A program made the position numbers and the translations under genes. A stretch of DNA of 64,000 bases from contig JAWKTI010000002.1 of assembly GCA_041399155.1 (NCBI GenBank), positions 496,001 through 560,000 on the forward strand, given 5' to 3'. Origin of the DNA: Zavarzinella sp. (lineage in GTDB: Bacteria > Planctomycetota > Planctomycetia > Gemmatales > Gemmataceae). This document shows, in pieces, positions 35,753-45,608 of this stretch. Under the pieces are notes generated by a model. It was not told the DNA's origin, ran no database searches, and saw only the letters and a program-made list of their open reading frames with translations. The stretch's first letter is position 1, and the number at the start of each line of letters is the position of its first letter.

Positions 35753-37665
35753 CCAACCGTACATTCCGGTGGGGGAGCACGTTCAGCGTCGCTTTTGCCA
35801 TGCTGGTAGTGGGCAACGTCTTCGGGCAGAATCAGGCACCGCCTGCAACAAGCATCATTAACGAAGAATTGTCCAAATCCTGGAAGGCAGCCGAATTGCG
35901 ACCTTCCAAACGTTCAACAGATTACGAATTTGTCCGTCGGGCATTTATCGACATCATTGGGCGTATTCCCTCAGCAGAAGAAGCACGTGATTTTGCCGAT
36001 CTGGACCGCACCCCGAACAAGCGGGCGAAACTGGTCCATCGATTGCTGTACGCACGAGATTACAATCCCAAAGACAGTCGGGGCCGTCCGATGATGGATC
36101 CCGCGAATCCGAAGCAGAAAATGACCTACGATTACGCTTCGGAATACGCACGTCACTGGTCGAACATCTGGACCGTCTGGTTAATGACTCGTGGTGGTGT
36201 TGCTGAAGAATACCACGATTCGATGGAACTTTATCTCGAATCGGAATTTGTGAAAAATACCCCCTGGAATGAACTGGTGCGTGCGTTGGTGACTGCCAAA
36301 GGCAAAACCAACGATAACGGTGCCGCTGCATTCGTGATGGCTCACCTTGGCGAACGCACCCCGCAGGATCGTCGGATGGAAGATGGTCCTTGGGATGCTG
36401 TACCCATTACTTCCCGCGTTACCCGCTTGTTCCTGGGCATTCAAACCAACTGTATTCAGTGCCACGATCACCCGTTCAGTCCGGAATTGAAACAGGAGCA
36501 CTTCTGGCAGGTGAATGCGTTTTTCCGCACCACCGATATTGACCGGATGCCCGCCAACCGCAACGGCAATAACAACAAGAAGATGGCAGCACTGCCTGTG
36601 GAAGTGAAAGATGATCCCGAATACAACCGCAGCCAGCGGATTTTCATGGAACGTCGCAGTGGTGTGATTTTTGCAGTGAAACCAAATTTCCTGCCGAACA
36701 TGGCTGAACTAATGGAAGATGCTGGTGCACCGAAACGAACCGTGCCCGCCGGGAAATCGCGTCGGGATGCTCTGGCAGATTACCTGTTACAGCATGATAA
36801 CTTCGGAAAAGCATTCGTTAACCGAATGTGGGGGCACTTCTTTGGCCGTGGTATGAATGAACTGGCCGCAGCCGACGACTTTGGTGGCCACAATCAAGTG
36901 GTTCATGTTGACCTGCTGACCAAACTGGGCCACACATTCTCAGTTGAATACTACTACGACATTAAGAAAATGATTGAAACCATCTGCAATAGCGATGCCT
37001 ACAGCCTGTCTTACCAGGCTAACGGCCTGCCCGAGGGCAAAGGCGGCAACGCAACGTTGGAAGCAGAACCGTATTTCACCCGCATGCCGTTGAAATCGAT
37101 GTCGCCTGAAGTGCTGTTCGAATCCTTGGAAGTTGCAACCCGCCTTGGGGAAGCAGCAGACAAAGATGCCCGTCGTGCCAAACGCACCACCTGGATGAAC
37201 AAATTGGTGGCAAACTTTGGTGATGATGAAGGGAACGAAGTGACCTTCAATGGTACGATTGTTCAAGCGTTGTTGATGATGAATGGTCCGGAATTGAACA
37301 GTGAAATCAGTCGCAAGAACAACAGTACTGTTGAGCGGGCAATGGCCATGTACCCCGGCCGTGGTACTGCATATGATGAAGCATCGATTGTCAATGAACT
37401 GTTTATGACTGCATTGGCACGCAAACCAAGCACGGTTATTAAGGTTGAAATCCCTCGCGTCAATCCTCGCACCAATGAAGTGATGAAGGATTCGAAAGGT
37501 GATGTGCTGACCACGCAGATTACCGAGGATATGTTTATCAAACAACAGATCCTGGCTGTGCGTCAGAAAGCAACAGGTGGCAATGCCAAACAGGTTTATC
37601 AGGAATTCTTTGAAGATTTGTTCTGGTCGCTGCTCAACTCTTCAGAATTCATTCTGAATCACTAA
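35749..37665 (+). CDS. Secreted DUF1549/DUF1553 protein without PSCyt1 domain
   Basis: 638 residues, signal peptide ending FGQ. It lacks the N-terminal cytochrome domain of its two paralogues in the window and starts directly with DUF1549 (DYEFVRRAFIDIIGRIPSAEEA). The internal CIQCHDHPFS could bind a heme or metal. DUF1553 begins about residue 330 (LLQHDNFGKAFVNRMWGHFFGRG). AAGGAG precedes the ATG. Often such proteins are paired with a DUF1501 partner, but none is nearby. Confidence 0.9.
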   Translation: MTNRTFRWGSTFSVAFAMLVVGNVFGQNQAPPATSIINEELSKSWKAAELRPSKRSTDYEFVRRAFIDIIGRIPSAEEARDFADLDRTPNKRAKLVHRLLYARDYNPKDSRGRPMMDPANPKQKMTYDYASEYARHWSNIWTVWLMTRGGVAEEYHDSMELYLESEFVKNTPWNELVRALVTAKGKTNDNGAAAFVMAHLGERTPQDRRMEDGPWDAVPITSRVTRLFLGIQTNCIQCHDHPFSPELKQEHFWQVNAFFRTTDIDRMPANRNGNNNKKMAALPVEVKDDPEYNRSQRIFMERRSGVIFAVKPNFLPNMAELMEDAGAPKRTVPAGKSRRDALADYLLQHDNFGKAFVNRMWGHFFGRGMNELAAADDFGGHNQVVHVDLLTKLGHTFSVEYYYDIKKMIETICNSDAYSLSYQANGLPEGKGGNATLEAEPYFTRMPLKSMSPEVLFESLEVATRLGEAADKDARRAKRTTWMNKLVANFGDDEGNEVTFNGTIVQALLMMNGPELNSEISRKNNSTVERAMAMYPGRGTAYDEASIVNELFMTALARKPSTVIKVEIPRVNPRTNEVMKDSKGDVLTTQITEDMFIKQQILAVRQKATGGNAKQVYQEFFEDLFWSLLNSSEFILNH

Positions 37666-37734
37666 TCTCTTTTCGGGATTTGTGATTTTCATAGCCCATT
37701 TGCAGAATACCTGATTCCTTCTGGAACCTGACAC

Positions 37735-38241
37735 ATGTCTTTTCGAGAACACCAAGGGGTGTATCTTGCCTCCAATGTGATCGTTACTGGCAATGTGGTG
37801 CTGGCCACCGGGGTGAACCTCTGGTACGGTACTATCATCCGTGGCGATATTGCCCAGATCAAACTGGAAACCAATGCCAATATTCAGGATGGATGTATTC
37901 TGCATACCGACTTCGGTGTTGATCTGCTTATCGAAGAAGGGGTTGTCGCAGGGCACGGTGCCATTATCCATGGTTCCCGCGTTGGCAGAAATACCCTGAT
38001 TGGCATCGGTGCTAGAATACTTTCAGGAACTCTGATCGGTGAAGAATCGATCATCGCTGCTGGCAGTGTTGTGGTTGAAGGTGCAGTGATTCCCCCACGT
38101 TCGGTGGTAATGGGCATACCTGGGAAAGTGGTGCGTCAGGCAACAGATGAAGACATTGCAAAAACAATCAGCATCAACCAGCGTTATCTGGAATTAGCTC
38201 GGTCTTATACACGCAATGAAATAGTTTTTCCTTATGACTGA
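37735..38241 (+). CDS. Gamma-carbonic anhydrase family protein
   Basis: 168 residues forming a left-handed beta-helix of hexapeptide repeats (VIVTGNVVLATGVNLWYGTIIRGD). The three expected metal-binding His are present in CILHTD and GHGAIIHG. Family members hydrate CO2 or serve as trimeric scaffolds, so activity is not certain. The stop overlaps the next gene by 8 nt. Confidence 0.9.
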   Translation: MSFREHQGVYLASNVIVTGNVVLATGVNLWYGTIIRGDIAQIKLETNANIQDGCILHTDFGVDLLIEEGVVAGHGAIIHGSRVGRNTLIGIGARILSGTLIGEESIIAAGSVVVEGAVIPPRSVVMGIPGKVVRQATDEDIAKTISINQRYLELARSYTRNEIVFPYD

Positions 38242-39397
38242 TCATCTCCTCTCCGAATTCGAAACCAGATCAACGTCACTCCATGACGAACTTGGTCATT
38301 TCATTTCACGCCGTGCAGTCATCGATGAACGGCATGCCAGAATTGCACGTTTATTACAGGAAGTGGGGTGCGATGGTGTACTCATTCAGGAGCCCACCAA
38401 TTTTCGCTGGCTTACTGCAGGTGCAGAACCACGTGGGCTGATTGGTCGGGAAGAACGCCCCGCCTTATATTTCAGCGATCAGATGCGCTGGCTTTTGTGC
38501 TCATCGATTGATTCCCAACGTTTTTTTGATGAAGAGCTCGATTCTCTGGGTTTTCAATTAAAAGAATGGTCATGGATGCACAGTCGGGAAAAACTGCTCA
38601 GTGAGATGGTGTATACCCGAAAGTTTGCCGGAGATGTGCCTTTTAAAGATGGTAAAGTACTTGGGCCGTTTTTGATTCAGGAGAGACGGGTGTTAAATGA
38701 CTGGGAACAAGGGATTCTCAGTCAGCTTGGAAGGCAACTAGCCCACGCACTGGAAGCAACTGCCAGAGATTTCCGTGCAGGTGAAACGGAAGACGAAATC
38801 GCTGGTCAGATTGCCCACCGTTTATACAAGCACGGAATTGAACCGCTTGGAATCGAGGTCCATGGCGATGGCCGAAGTGGGGAATACACTCGACGTGGCG
38901 TAAGGGCGTTAGCTGTAAATCACTGGGCCGTTTTACAGGCGACTGGACGCTGGCGCGGGCTGCATGTAACTGCAGCACGCACCGTCAGTATTGGTCAACC
39001 GGCTAAGGAGTTGCTCGATGCCTATGCAATGGCTCACCGGTTATGTGCAGCCCAGTTGCATCTTGCAACAGTCAACGACCGAATGAACCGCGTGTATGAT
39101 GTGGCAAAACAGTTTTTAAAGGATACCGCCTGGGAGCATGATTGGCGAAAGTATCCAGCCGTTATCTTTACGGGACGCGATTCAATTGAGCAGATTTTAT
39201 CACCTACGAATGCTGCTGGTTGGAAAGAATATGGTGGTGTGTTATTTCAGCAGCGTCTGGCAGATTCCATCCTGATGGATACCTATCTGCTCGATTTTTC
39301 AGGCTGGAAACTGGTCACCACTGCTCAGGATTGGCCAATCAGAATGGCGATTCTGAATGGCAAGAAATATCCCAAGGCAGATATGTTGATTCGTTAG
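38234..39397 (+). CDS. M24 (creatinase/aminopeptidase P fold) protein lacking metal ligands
   Basis: 387 residues with an N-terminal creatinase-like domain (ARIARLLQEVGCDGVLIQEPTNFRWLTAG) and a pita-bread domain. In active M24 enzymes two Asp lie 11 residues apart in the VLLDLG...SDxTR region. Here that stretch reads VLQATGRWRGLHVTAARTV, with Gln and Thr at those places. I see no replacement for the later His/Glu ligands either. It is probably a non-peptidase, perhaps a binding protein or an enzyme without metal, translated together with the carbonic anhydrase. Confidence 0.72.
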   Translation: MTDHLLSEFETRSTSLHDELGHFISRRAVIDERHARIARLLQEVGCDGVLIQEPTNFRWLTAGAEPRGLIGREERPALYFSDQMRWLLCSSIDSQRFFDEELDSLGFQLKEWSWMHSREKLLSEMVYTRKFAGDVPFKDGKVLGPFLIQERRVLNDWEQGILSQLGRQLAHALEATARDFRAGETEDEIAGQIAHRLYKHGIEPLGIEVHGDGRSGEYTRRGVRALAVNHWAVLQATGRWRGLHVTAARTVSIGQPAKELLDAYAMAHRLCAAQLHLATVNDRMNRVYDVAKQFLKDTAWEHDWRKYPAVIFTGRDSIEQILSPTNAAGWKEYGGVLFQQRLADSILMDTYLLDFSGWKLVTTAQDWPIRMAILNGKKYPKADMLIR

Positions 39398-39423
39398 AAA
39401 TGTGGCACATGCACACTTTCTGA

Positions 39424-42400
39424 TCAGGTATCCTGATAAACAATCAACAAGTCACCCCCATCGACAGAATCTTTCTGGCGGACACATACTTCTGCAATGG
39501 TAGCAGCCACTTCTGCGTTGATTGTGGTTTCCATTTTCATTGCTTCTAGTGTCAGAAGTTTCTGTCCAACTTTCACCTTCTCTCCTGCTTTCACAGCAAT
39601 CGCTACCACCGCACCGGGCATAGGGGCGCCGACATGCTTAGGATTACCCACCTCAGCCTTCCGCTTACTAGGCGTGCCTGCCTTTGCTGCTTTGTTGTCT
39701 GGCACTGCGACTTCACGTGGCTGACCATTCAGTTCAAAGAACACAAGACGCTGGCCATCATCCACATCTCCCATTGTCAGAAACTTGATGATCAGCGTTT
39801 TGCCGGCTTCAATATCGACGCTGATCTCTTCCCCCGCATCCATGCCATAAAAGAATGTTCTGGTGGGCAGGATCGAAGTATCGGAATACTGGTTTTGGTG
39901 GCTGACTAAATCCTGAAACACCTTCGGATACATGAGGTGCGACGAAACTTCCTGTTCTGTCGGTTCGTGGTCAAACTGCGTGGTCAATTCCTGCTTCAGT
40001 TTGTCGAAATCTACCGGAGGCAGCACCACGCCAAATCGTTCGGTCATTGGCTGCTTATCACGCAGAATCTTTTTCTGCAGTTCAGGCGGGAAACCACCGG
40101 GAGGTTGGCCCAGGCGGCCCTCAAAGAATTCAATTACTGACTGTGGGAACGAAATCTCGCGCGTTGGATCCAGAATATCGGCAACGGTAAAATTGTTTGC
40201 AAGCATAAAGATAGCCATATCGCCCACCACTTTGGACGATGGGGTGACTTTGACCAGATCGCCAAACATTTCATTCACCGCGGCATACGTTTTGCCCATT
40301 TCCCGCCAGCGATCTCCCACACCGATCGATTTCGCCTGTTGAAAGAGGTTGGCGTACTGTCCGCCTGGCATTTCGTGCAGATACACTTCCGACGATGCGG
40401 CCTTCATGCCGGATTCAAATGGCGTGTAGGGTAAGCGGGCTTCTTCCCAATAGTTTGATACATCCTGGATGGTATCAAAATCGAACTCGGGAAATCGTTC
40501 CGAGAAACGCATTGCCTCGTTTAGTGCATTCAGGCTGGGTTGACTGGTCAAGCCAGCCATTGATGCAAAGGCACAATCCACAATATCCACACCTTCTTCT
40601 GCGGCCATCATGTAAGATGCAATCTGCCCACCAGCGGTGTCGTGGGTATGGAAGTGGATCGGGATATCAATTTCCTGCCGCAATGCCCGCACCAGTTCTT
40701 TGGCGGCATAGGGCTTTAACAGGCCAGCCATGTCCTTTATGCCCAGAATTTGGGTGCCACCTTTGACCAGTTCTTTGGCAAGATCCACAAAATATTTCAG
40801 GGAATATTTTGTTCGTTTCGGATTCAGGATGTCGCCCGTGTAGCAGATCGCTGCTTCTGCAATTCCACCGGAATTCCGCACAGCATCAATCACAGGTAGA
40901 ATGTTCCTGGTCCAGTTCAGCGAATCGAAGATCCGGAAAATATCGATGCCAGCCGAAACTGACTGTTCCACGAAATGTTTGACCACGTTATCTGGATAAT
41001 TGGTGTAGCCCACTGCGTTAGCGGCCCGAATCAACATCTGGAACAGCACGTTTGGCACAGCGGTGCGGAGGCGTTCCAGTCGATCCCAGGGCGATTCTTT
41101 CAAAAACCGCATACTGGTATCGAATGTTGCCCCACCCCACATTTCCATTGAAAACAGATTTGATAGGTTTTTGGCATATTTTGGGGCAATCCGAAGCATG
41201 TCGAATGTACGCATCCGGGTGGCAAACAACGATTGGTGGGCATCACGCATCGTTGTATCGGTAATCAGCAAGCGTTTCTGCTGGCGAATCCACTTGCTGA
41301 GCCCTTCCATCCCCTGCTGCTTGAAAATATCCCGTGTGCCTTTGGGCAAATCGGTTGGCTGCTGGATTCGAGGTGGGATCGACTGATAATCTGTCAACGA
41401 ACTCTGTGGCACGCTGCCTGCAGGAACATCGGGGTGACCGTTAACAATGATATTCGCGATATAGTGTAGCAGTTTTGTCGCCCGATCCTGCCGCACCGGC
41501 AACTGGAACAATTCAGGCGATTCATCAATAAACCGCGTCGTCGTGGTGCCATCCAGAAACTTGGGATGGTTGATCAGGTTCATCAGGAACGGCAGATTGG
41601 TTTTCACCCCGCGGATCCGAAATTCCTGTAAACATCGCTCCATTCGGCGGGCAGCATCTGAAAACCGAATCCCACTTGCTGTAACTTTCACCAGCAACGA
41701 ATCATAGTAGGGGGTAATCACAGCACCTGAAAATGCAGTGCCAGCATCCAGGCGGATGCCCGTCCCACCCGAGGATCGATAGTGGCTCAAGCGACCGTAA
41801 TCGGGCACAAACTTATTCGCTGGGTCTTCTGTGGTTACACGGCACTGAATGGCAAAGCCCTGTGTTCGGACTGCCTTCTGATCGCCCAGGCCCAGAATGG
41901 GATCGCTCAGTGGCATCCCCTGAGCCACCATAATCTGCGTGCCAACAATGTCAAAGCCCGTTACCACTTCGGTAACAGTGTGTTCCACCTGGATGCGGGG
42001 ATTTACTTCAATGAAATAAAACTCATTAGTATCTGCATCGACCAGGAACTCTACTGTGCCAGCGTTGTCCAGCCCCACCTGACGGCCGATGGCCAGGGCG
42101 GCATCCAGAATCGCATTTCGCGTGGTGGGGTTCAAATTGGGTGCGGGCGCCAGTTCGACCACTTTCTGGTTACGCCGCTGTACGGAACAATCCCGCTCAA
42201 ACAGGTGCACCAGATTTCCGTGTCGGTCCCCAATTAACTGCACTTCAATGTGCCTTGCACGGGAGACAAATTTTTCCAGAAAGACATCGGAAACCCCAAA
42301 AGCCGCACCTGCTTCCCGCTGGCTTTGCAGAATCGCTTCCTCAAGCTGGGTAGCATCGTGAACGGCACGCATGCCACGACCGCCCCCACCCATGCTCGCC

Positions 42401-42897
42401 TTGACCATAATGGGGTAACCGAGTTTCTCTGCCAATTTCAAGGCGTCGGAAACTTCTTTGACTGGTTCCGATGAACCCGACAGAACCGGCACCTTCGCAA
42501 GTTGGGCAATTTTTCTGGCTGCGACTTTATCGCCCAACTGGTCCAGGATTTCTGGCTTGGGACCAACGAAGGTAATCCCTGCATCGCGACAGGCACGGGC
42601 AAAGTGGGCATTTTCAGACAGAAAACCGTATCCCGGGTGAATGGCATCCACACCGATTTCTTTGGCCAGTTTCACAATAACTGGGATATCCAGATAAGAG
42701 CGGATCGGCTCTCCACGATTACCAATCAGGTATGCCTCATCTGCCTTGAAGCGGTGCAACGCAAAGCGATCTTCGTACGAATACAAGGCCACCGTGCGAA
42801 TATTCAGCTCGTGAGCAGAACGAAACACGCGGATCGCGATTTCACTCCGATTCGCTACCAGTAATTTCTGAAATGGTTTAAAGGTTTCGTCCGCCAT
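39424..42897 (-). CDS. pyc: Pyruvate carboxylase
   Basis: Biotin enzyme that makes oxaloacetate from pyruvate, bicarbonate and ATP. 1157 residues, the size of single-chain enzymes. Biotin carboxylase at the N-terminus (MVKASMGGGGRGMR, EVNPRIQVEHTVTE), carboxyltransferase in the middle (DTTMRDAHQSLFATRMRT, MEMWGGATFD), and a biotinyl domain at the end with LEAMKMETT carrying the target Lys. Together with PEP carboxykinase it gives an anaplerotic and gluconeogenic route. A hairpin lies in its leader (42945-42975). Confidence 0.97.
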   Translation of the reverse strand: MADETFKPFQKLLVANRSEIAIRVFRSAHELNIRTVALYSYEDRFALHRFKADEAYLIGNRGEPIRSYLDIPVIVKLAKEIGVDAIHPGYGFLSENAHFARACRDAGITFVGPKPEILDQLGDKVAARKIAQLAKVPVLSGSSEPVKEVSDALKLAEKLGYPIMVKASMGGGGRGMRAVHDATQLEEAILQSQREAGAAFGVSDVFLEKFVSRARHIEVQLIGDRHGNLVHLFERDCSVQRRNQKVVELAPAPNLNPTTRNAILDAALAIGRQVGLDNAGTVEFLVDADTNEFYFIEVNPRIQVEHTVTEVVTGFDIVGTQIMVAQGMPLSDPILGLGDQKAVRTQGFAIQCRVTTEDPANKFVPDYGRLSHYRSSGGTGIRLDAGTAFSGAVITPYYDSLLVKVTASGIRFSDAARRMERCLQEFRIRGVKTNLPFLMNLINHPKFLDGTTTTRFIDESPELFQLPVRQDRATKLLHYIANIIVNGHPDVPAGSVPQSSLTDYQSIPPRIQQPTDLPKGTRDIFKQQGMEGLSKWIRQQKRLLITDTTMRDAHQSLFATRMRTFDMLRIAPKYAKNLSNLFSMEMWGGATFDTSMRFLKESPWDRLERLRTAVPNVLFQMLIRAANAVGYTNYPDNVVKHFVEQSVSAGIDIFRIFDSLNWTRNILPVIDAVRNSGGIAEAAICYTGDILNPKRTKYSLKYFVDLAKELVKGGTQILGIKDMAGLLKPYAAKELVRALRQEIDIPIHFHTHDTAGGQIASYMMAAEEGVDIVDCAFASMAGLTSQPSLNALNEAMRFSERFPEFDFDTIQDVSNYWEEARLPYTPFESGMKAASSEVYLHEMPGGQYANLFQQAKSIGVGDRWREMGKTYAAVNEMFGDLVKVTPSSKVVGDMAIFMLANNFTVADILDPTREISFPQSVIEFFEGRLGQPPGGFPPELQKKILRDKQPMTERFGVVLPPVDFDKLKQELTTQFDHEPTEQEVSSHLMYPKVFQDLVSHQNQYSDTSILPTRTFFYGMDAGEEISVDIEAGKTLIIKFLTMGDVDDGQRLVFFELNGQPREVAVPDNKAAKAGTPSKRKAEVGNPKHVGAPMPGAVVAIAVKAGEKVKVGQKLLTLEAMKMETTINAEVAATIAEVCVRQKDSVDGGDLLIVYQDT

Positions 42898-43567
42898 CTA
42901 GGTCTCCTATGAATTGATGGTTATTATGTTGAAATGTCGCTTGACTTCCAGCAAACTGGAATTTGCTGCTGGAAGAACGTAGAGGCGGCTCTCATCAAAA
43001 ATTCATTTTTTAACTGTTCAGCACATCATCTTGCAATTATTTCAAATTTGATCAAGAAATAAGTTCCCACGAATTGAGATTTGTAGCAGGTGTGAATCAA
43101 GAACAAATTGCAGCGAATCACCATCGTGTCAAAAATACAGGAAAGTAATATAATTTCGTTCACAAAAATTGCTGTATCCACGAGGCACAGATTCTGGAAA
43201 TCTTAATCTCGCTAGAACGAACTTTTCTGAGAATTGCTCTTCGCAAGTTATTATTATGAATGCAGTTGCGCCATAGAGAAGTTGTTTGTGAAATTTGCAA
43301 AATTGAGATCAGGAGATATGTGATTTTCACTGAATCAAGGACAGAATCAGCAATGAAGGGCTATTTGACAAGATTCGAAGTTGATTTTGAGGCGTCAATT
43401 GCGGACAGAGTTGGTTCAACGACAGCATTTTACAGAACTAGTTAATAAAAGTGGATTGAAGAAGGTTGTTTGGAAGGTTTTCAACAGGCAATATTTGACT
43501 TGCAAACGACCGCCCGTGAGAAGAATGACTTTATCGTTGAGCGACGAGTGAATAAAGTGCTTGATAT
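42898..43567. other. Long A+T-rich intergenic region
   Basis: About 670 bp between pyc and the LRR gene fragment. Apart from the inverted repeat close to pyc, I see no gene I can support. A 61-codon frame at 43260-43445 has no ribosome-binding site or family resemblance. Composition changes here from the surrounding core genes to the A+T-rich block at 43.5-48 kb. Confidence 0.6.
42945..42975 (-). promoter_or_regulatory. Inverted repeat in the pyc leader
   Basis: CTTCCAGCA and TGCTGGAAG, perfect 9-bp arms with a 13-nt loop, about 48 nt upstream of the pyc start. It may form an mRNA hairpin or bind a regulator. There is no T run, so it is not an ordinary terminator. Confidence 0.4.
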
Positions 43568-45573
43568 TTAACGTGGGATAAATAATTCATTAAACTGAAT
43601 GTTCAAATTTGGATTAAGTTTATTGATTAAATGAATGTACTGGCCGACATTGCTTTCGGTATTGCCTGAAAATGAAACAGTATTAAGTTTTGGAAGCTGA
43701 GTTAGCCTCAGGACTTCACCACTGGAAAAGCCAATGTTGGTAAAATGCATGTGAGTTAATTCTGGTAAGACTGAAAGATCGCTAAGCATTGTTCCATTGA
43801 TTGAAGACATCTTTGTCAAAGTAATTGACTGAAGTTTAGAGCAATGAGATAAAGTAGTAAATAGTTTATCAGTAACAGATGAAGAAGGGTTGTCAATGGA
43901 AATTTTTTTGAGGCCAGTCATCGTGCGAAATAATGAATACTGATCATCTTTGCCGATTATATTCGTTATATTAAGATTAGCAAGATTTTCTAGCTGACTG
44001 AGAGAGCGAAATAATTCTGGATCCACGACTTCGTTAGGCTCTCGTCCAACAATAGTGAGTTCTTCTAGATGTTTCAAAGACGAGAGAAATTTGATATTGC
44101 CAAGTAGAGCTAAATTGAAACGAATCGAAAGTTTTTTTATCTGCTTTGCCTGAGATAAAGCAAGAAAAAACTGAGGGCTTCCACGCAATTAGTAAGTGTC
44201 AATTCTGTAATCGATGTTCTCGATAGTAAGGCAGCATCAAAGTAGGCCAAATTTGTATCACTAATATGTAATGTTTGTAGATTCTTCGCACCAGCCAATG
44301 CAACAGCTTCTTCTTTGTTGAGTTTACAATCAACAAGTCTTAGCACAGATAATGTCGGATGCTTTATGATCTCTCGCAACGCGATTCCAGAAATATTACT
44401 TCCTTGAAATGAAACTTCTTTCAACTTGGTTAATTTGGTTAAATGAACAAAGTCTTTAGAATCAATAGAAGAAAAAATTGGCATATTGATGACTTCTACA
44501 TCGTCAAAATCGAAAAATGCAGTAAAAATTCGAGTAGGAAGTCTGAGATTCGAAGTGTTAACATCAATGATTTTTTGTCCATTATTGGTTTTTATATCAA
44601 ACATGACATGGAGTAACTTATTCATAGAAAGAATATCAATCAGTTTGTCATTAATGTATCCCGGAGGAAAGTGAAATCGTTTCACATTAGGCAGTGCACG
44701 GATGTGATTCAAGAAGTCAGGATTTGTATCACGTTCAAAATTGATAGCAGTTATATCTTCTCGAGATTTTGGTTTTGTTCCTTCATTATTCCGAAACCAC
44801 GGCAATAAGTGAGTTTTATCGGCCTGATCAAAAGCCTGGACAGATAATTTTCCAATGGATTTTTCTGGAAAATAGATCGTTTCTAAATTAGGCAACTGGG
44901 CTAGTTTTGCTATTCCTGAATCAGTAATCTTTGGGGAGTTTGAACCAATCCCGGTTAAGTTAGGCATTTGACTAAGTATATTAATAGCCCGATCAGTTAA
45001 GAACTGAGAATTAATGAATATTTCCTGGAGTGTCGGATTTTTTGCAAGCATGGTGATGTGTTGGTCAGTCAACGTTCTACTTGTAATTGAAATGCTGGCA
45101 AGGTTATTCAGATTCACTAATTGCTGATAATTTGCCGCTGTAACGTTCAGTTCATTACGTATCACCAGCATTCTGACGTTTGGCAATAATTTAATATTAG
45201 TGATAAAAGTATTGTCAACAATACGTGAGGGAACCTCCAGCAAGATTAATGATTTTTGTGCAGTGAGCGAAGCAAGTGCTCGAGATGTTGTTTTGCTGCG
45301 TGTGAGGTCTAATCCATATGGTGACTGATAAATATACTGTTTAGAGAGGTTTGCATCTGTAACCGTGTCATGCAGGCGATATATGGGCACTTTGTAATCT
45401 TTCATGCCTGGATAATTCACTACAGAGTACGAAGGGCTTATTTTTGCTGGAAAAATTCGTTCGAATTGGCTGATTGATGGTTCTGTTTTGGGAGGCAACT
45501 CCTCAGGGTAAGCTTCATTGGTAATGAGCAGTATAATTGAAGACACTAACAATAATGTAGTATAATTATTCAT
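43568..45573 (-). pseudogene. Secreted leucine-rich-repeat protein, split by a frameshift
   Basis: Two overlapping frames together encode one LRR protein of about 668 residues. The first part (44137-45573) has a signal peptide and repeats such as LPNLTGIGSNSPKITDSGIAKLAQLPNLETI. The second (43568-44188) continues them (LALSQAKQIKKLSIRF, LKHLEELTIVG). The break lies about 44160-44180, at or near a T6 run, where FFLALSQAKQ in one frame matches the repeat phase after TELTLTNC in the other. A one-base indel explains it. Sequencing error, recent mutation or programmed slippage cannot be told apart. It follows the HtrA-like gene by about 35 nt. Confidence 0.72.
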
Positions 45574-45608
45574 GGATATTCTTAATTGTTTGATGGTAGT
45601 TAGCTAAC

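Noticed and set aside
43260..43445. 61-codon frame in the intergenic region after pyc
   Set aside because: No ribosome-binding site, no recognisable motif, and composition like the surrounding non-coding sequence.
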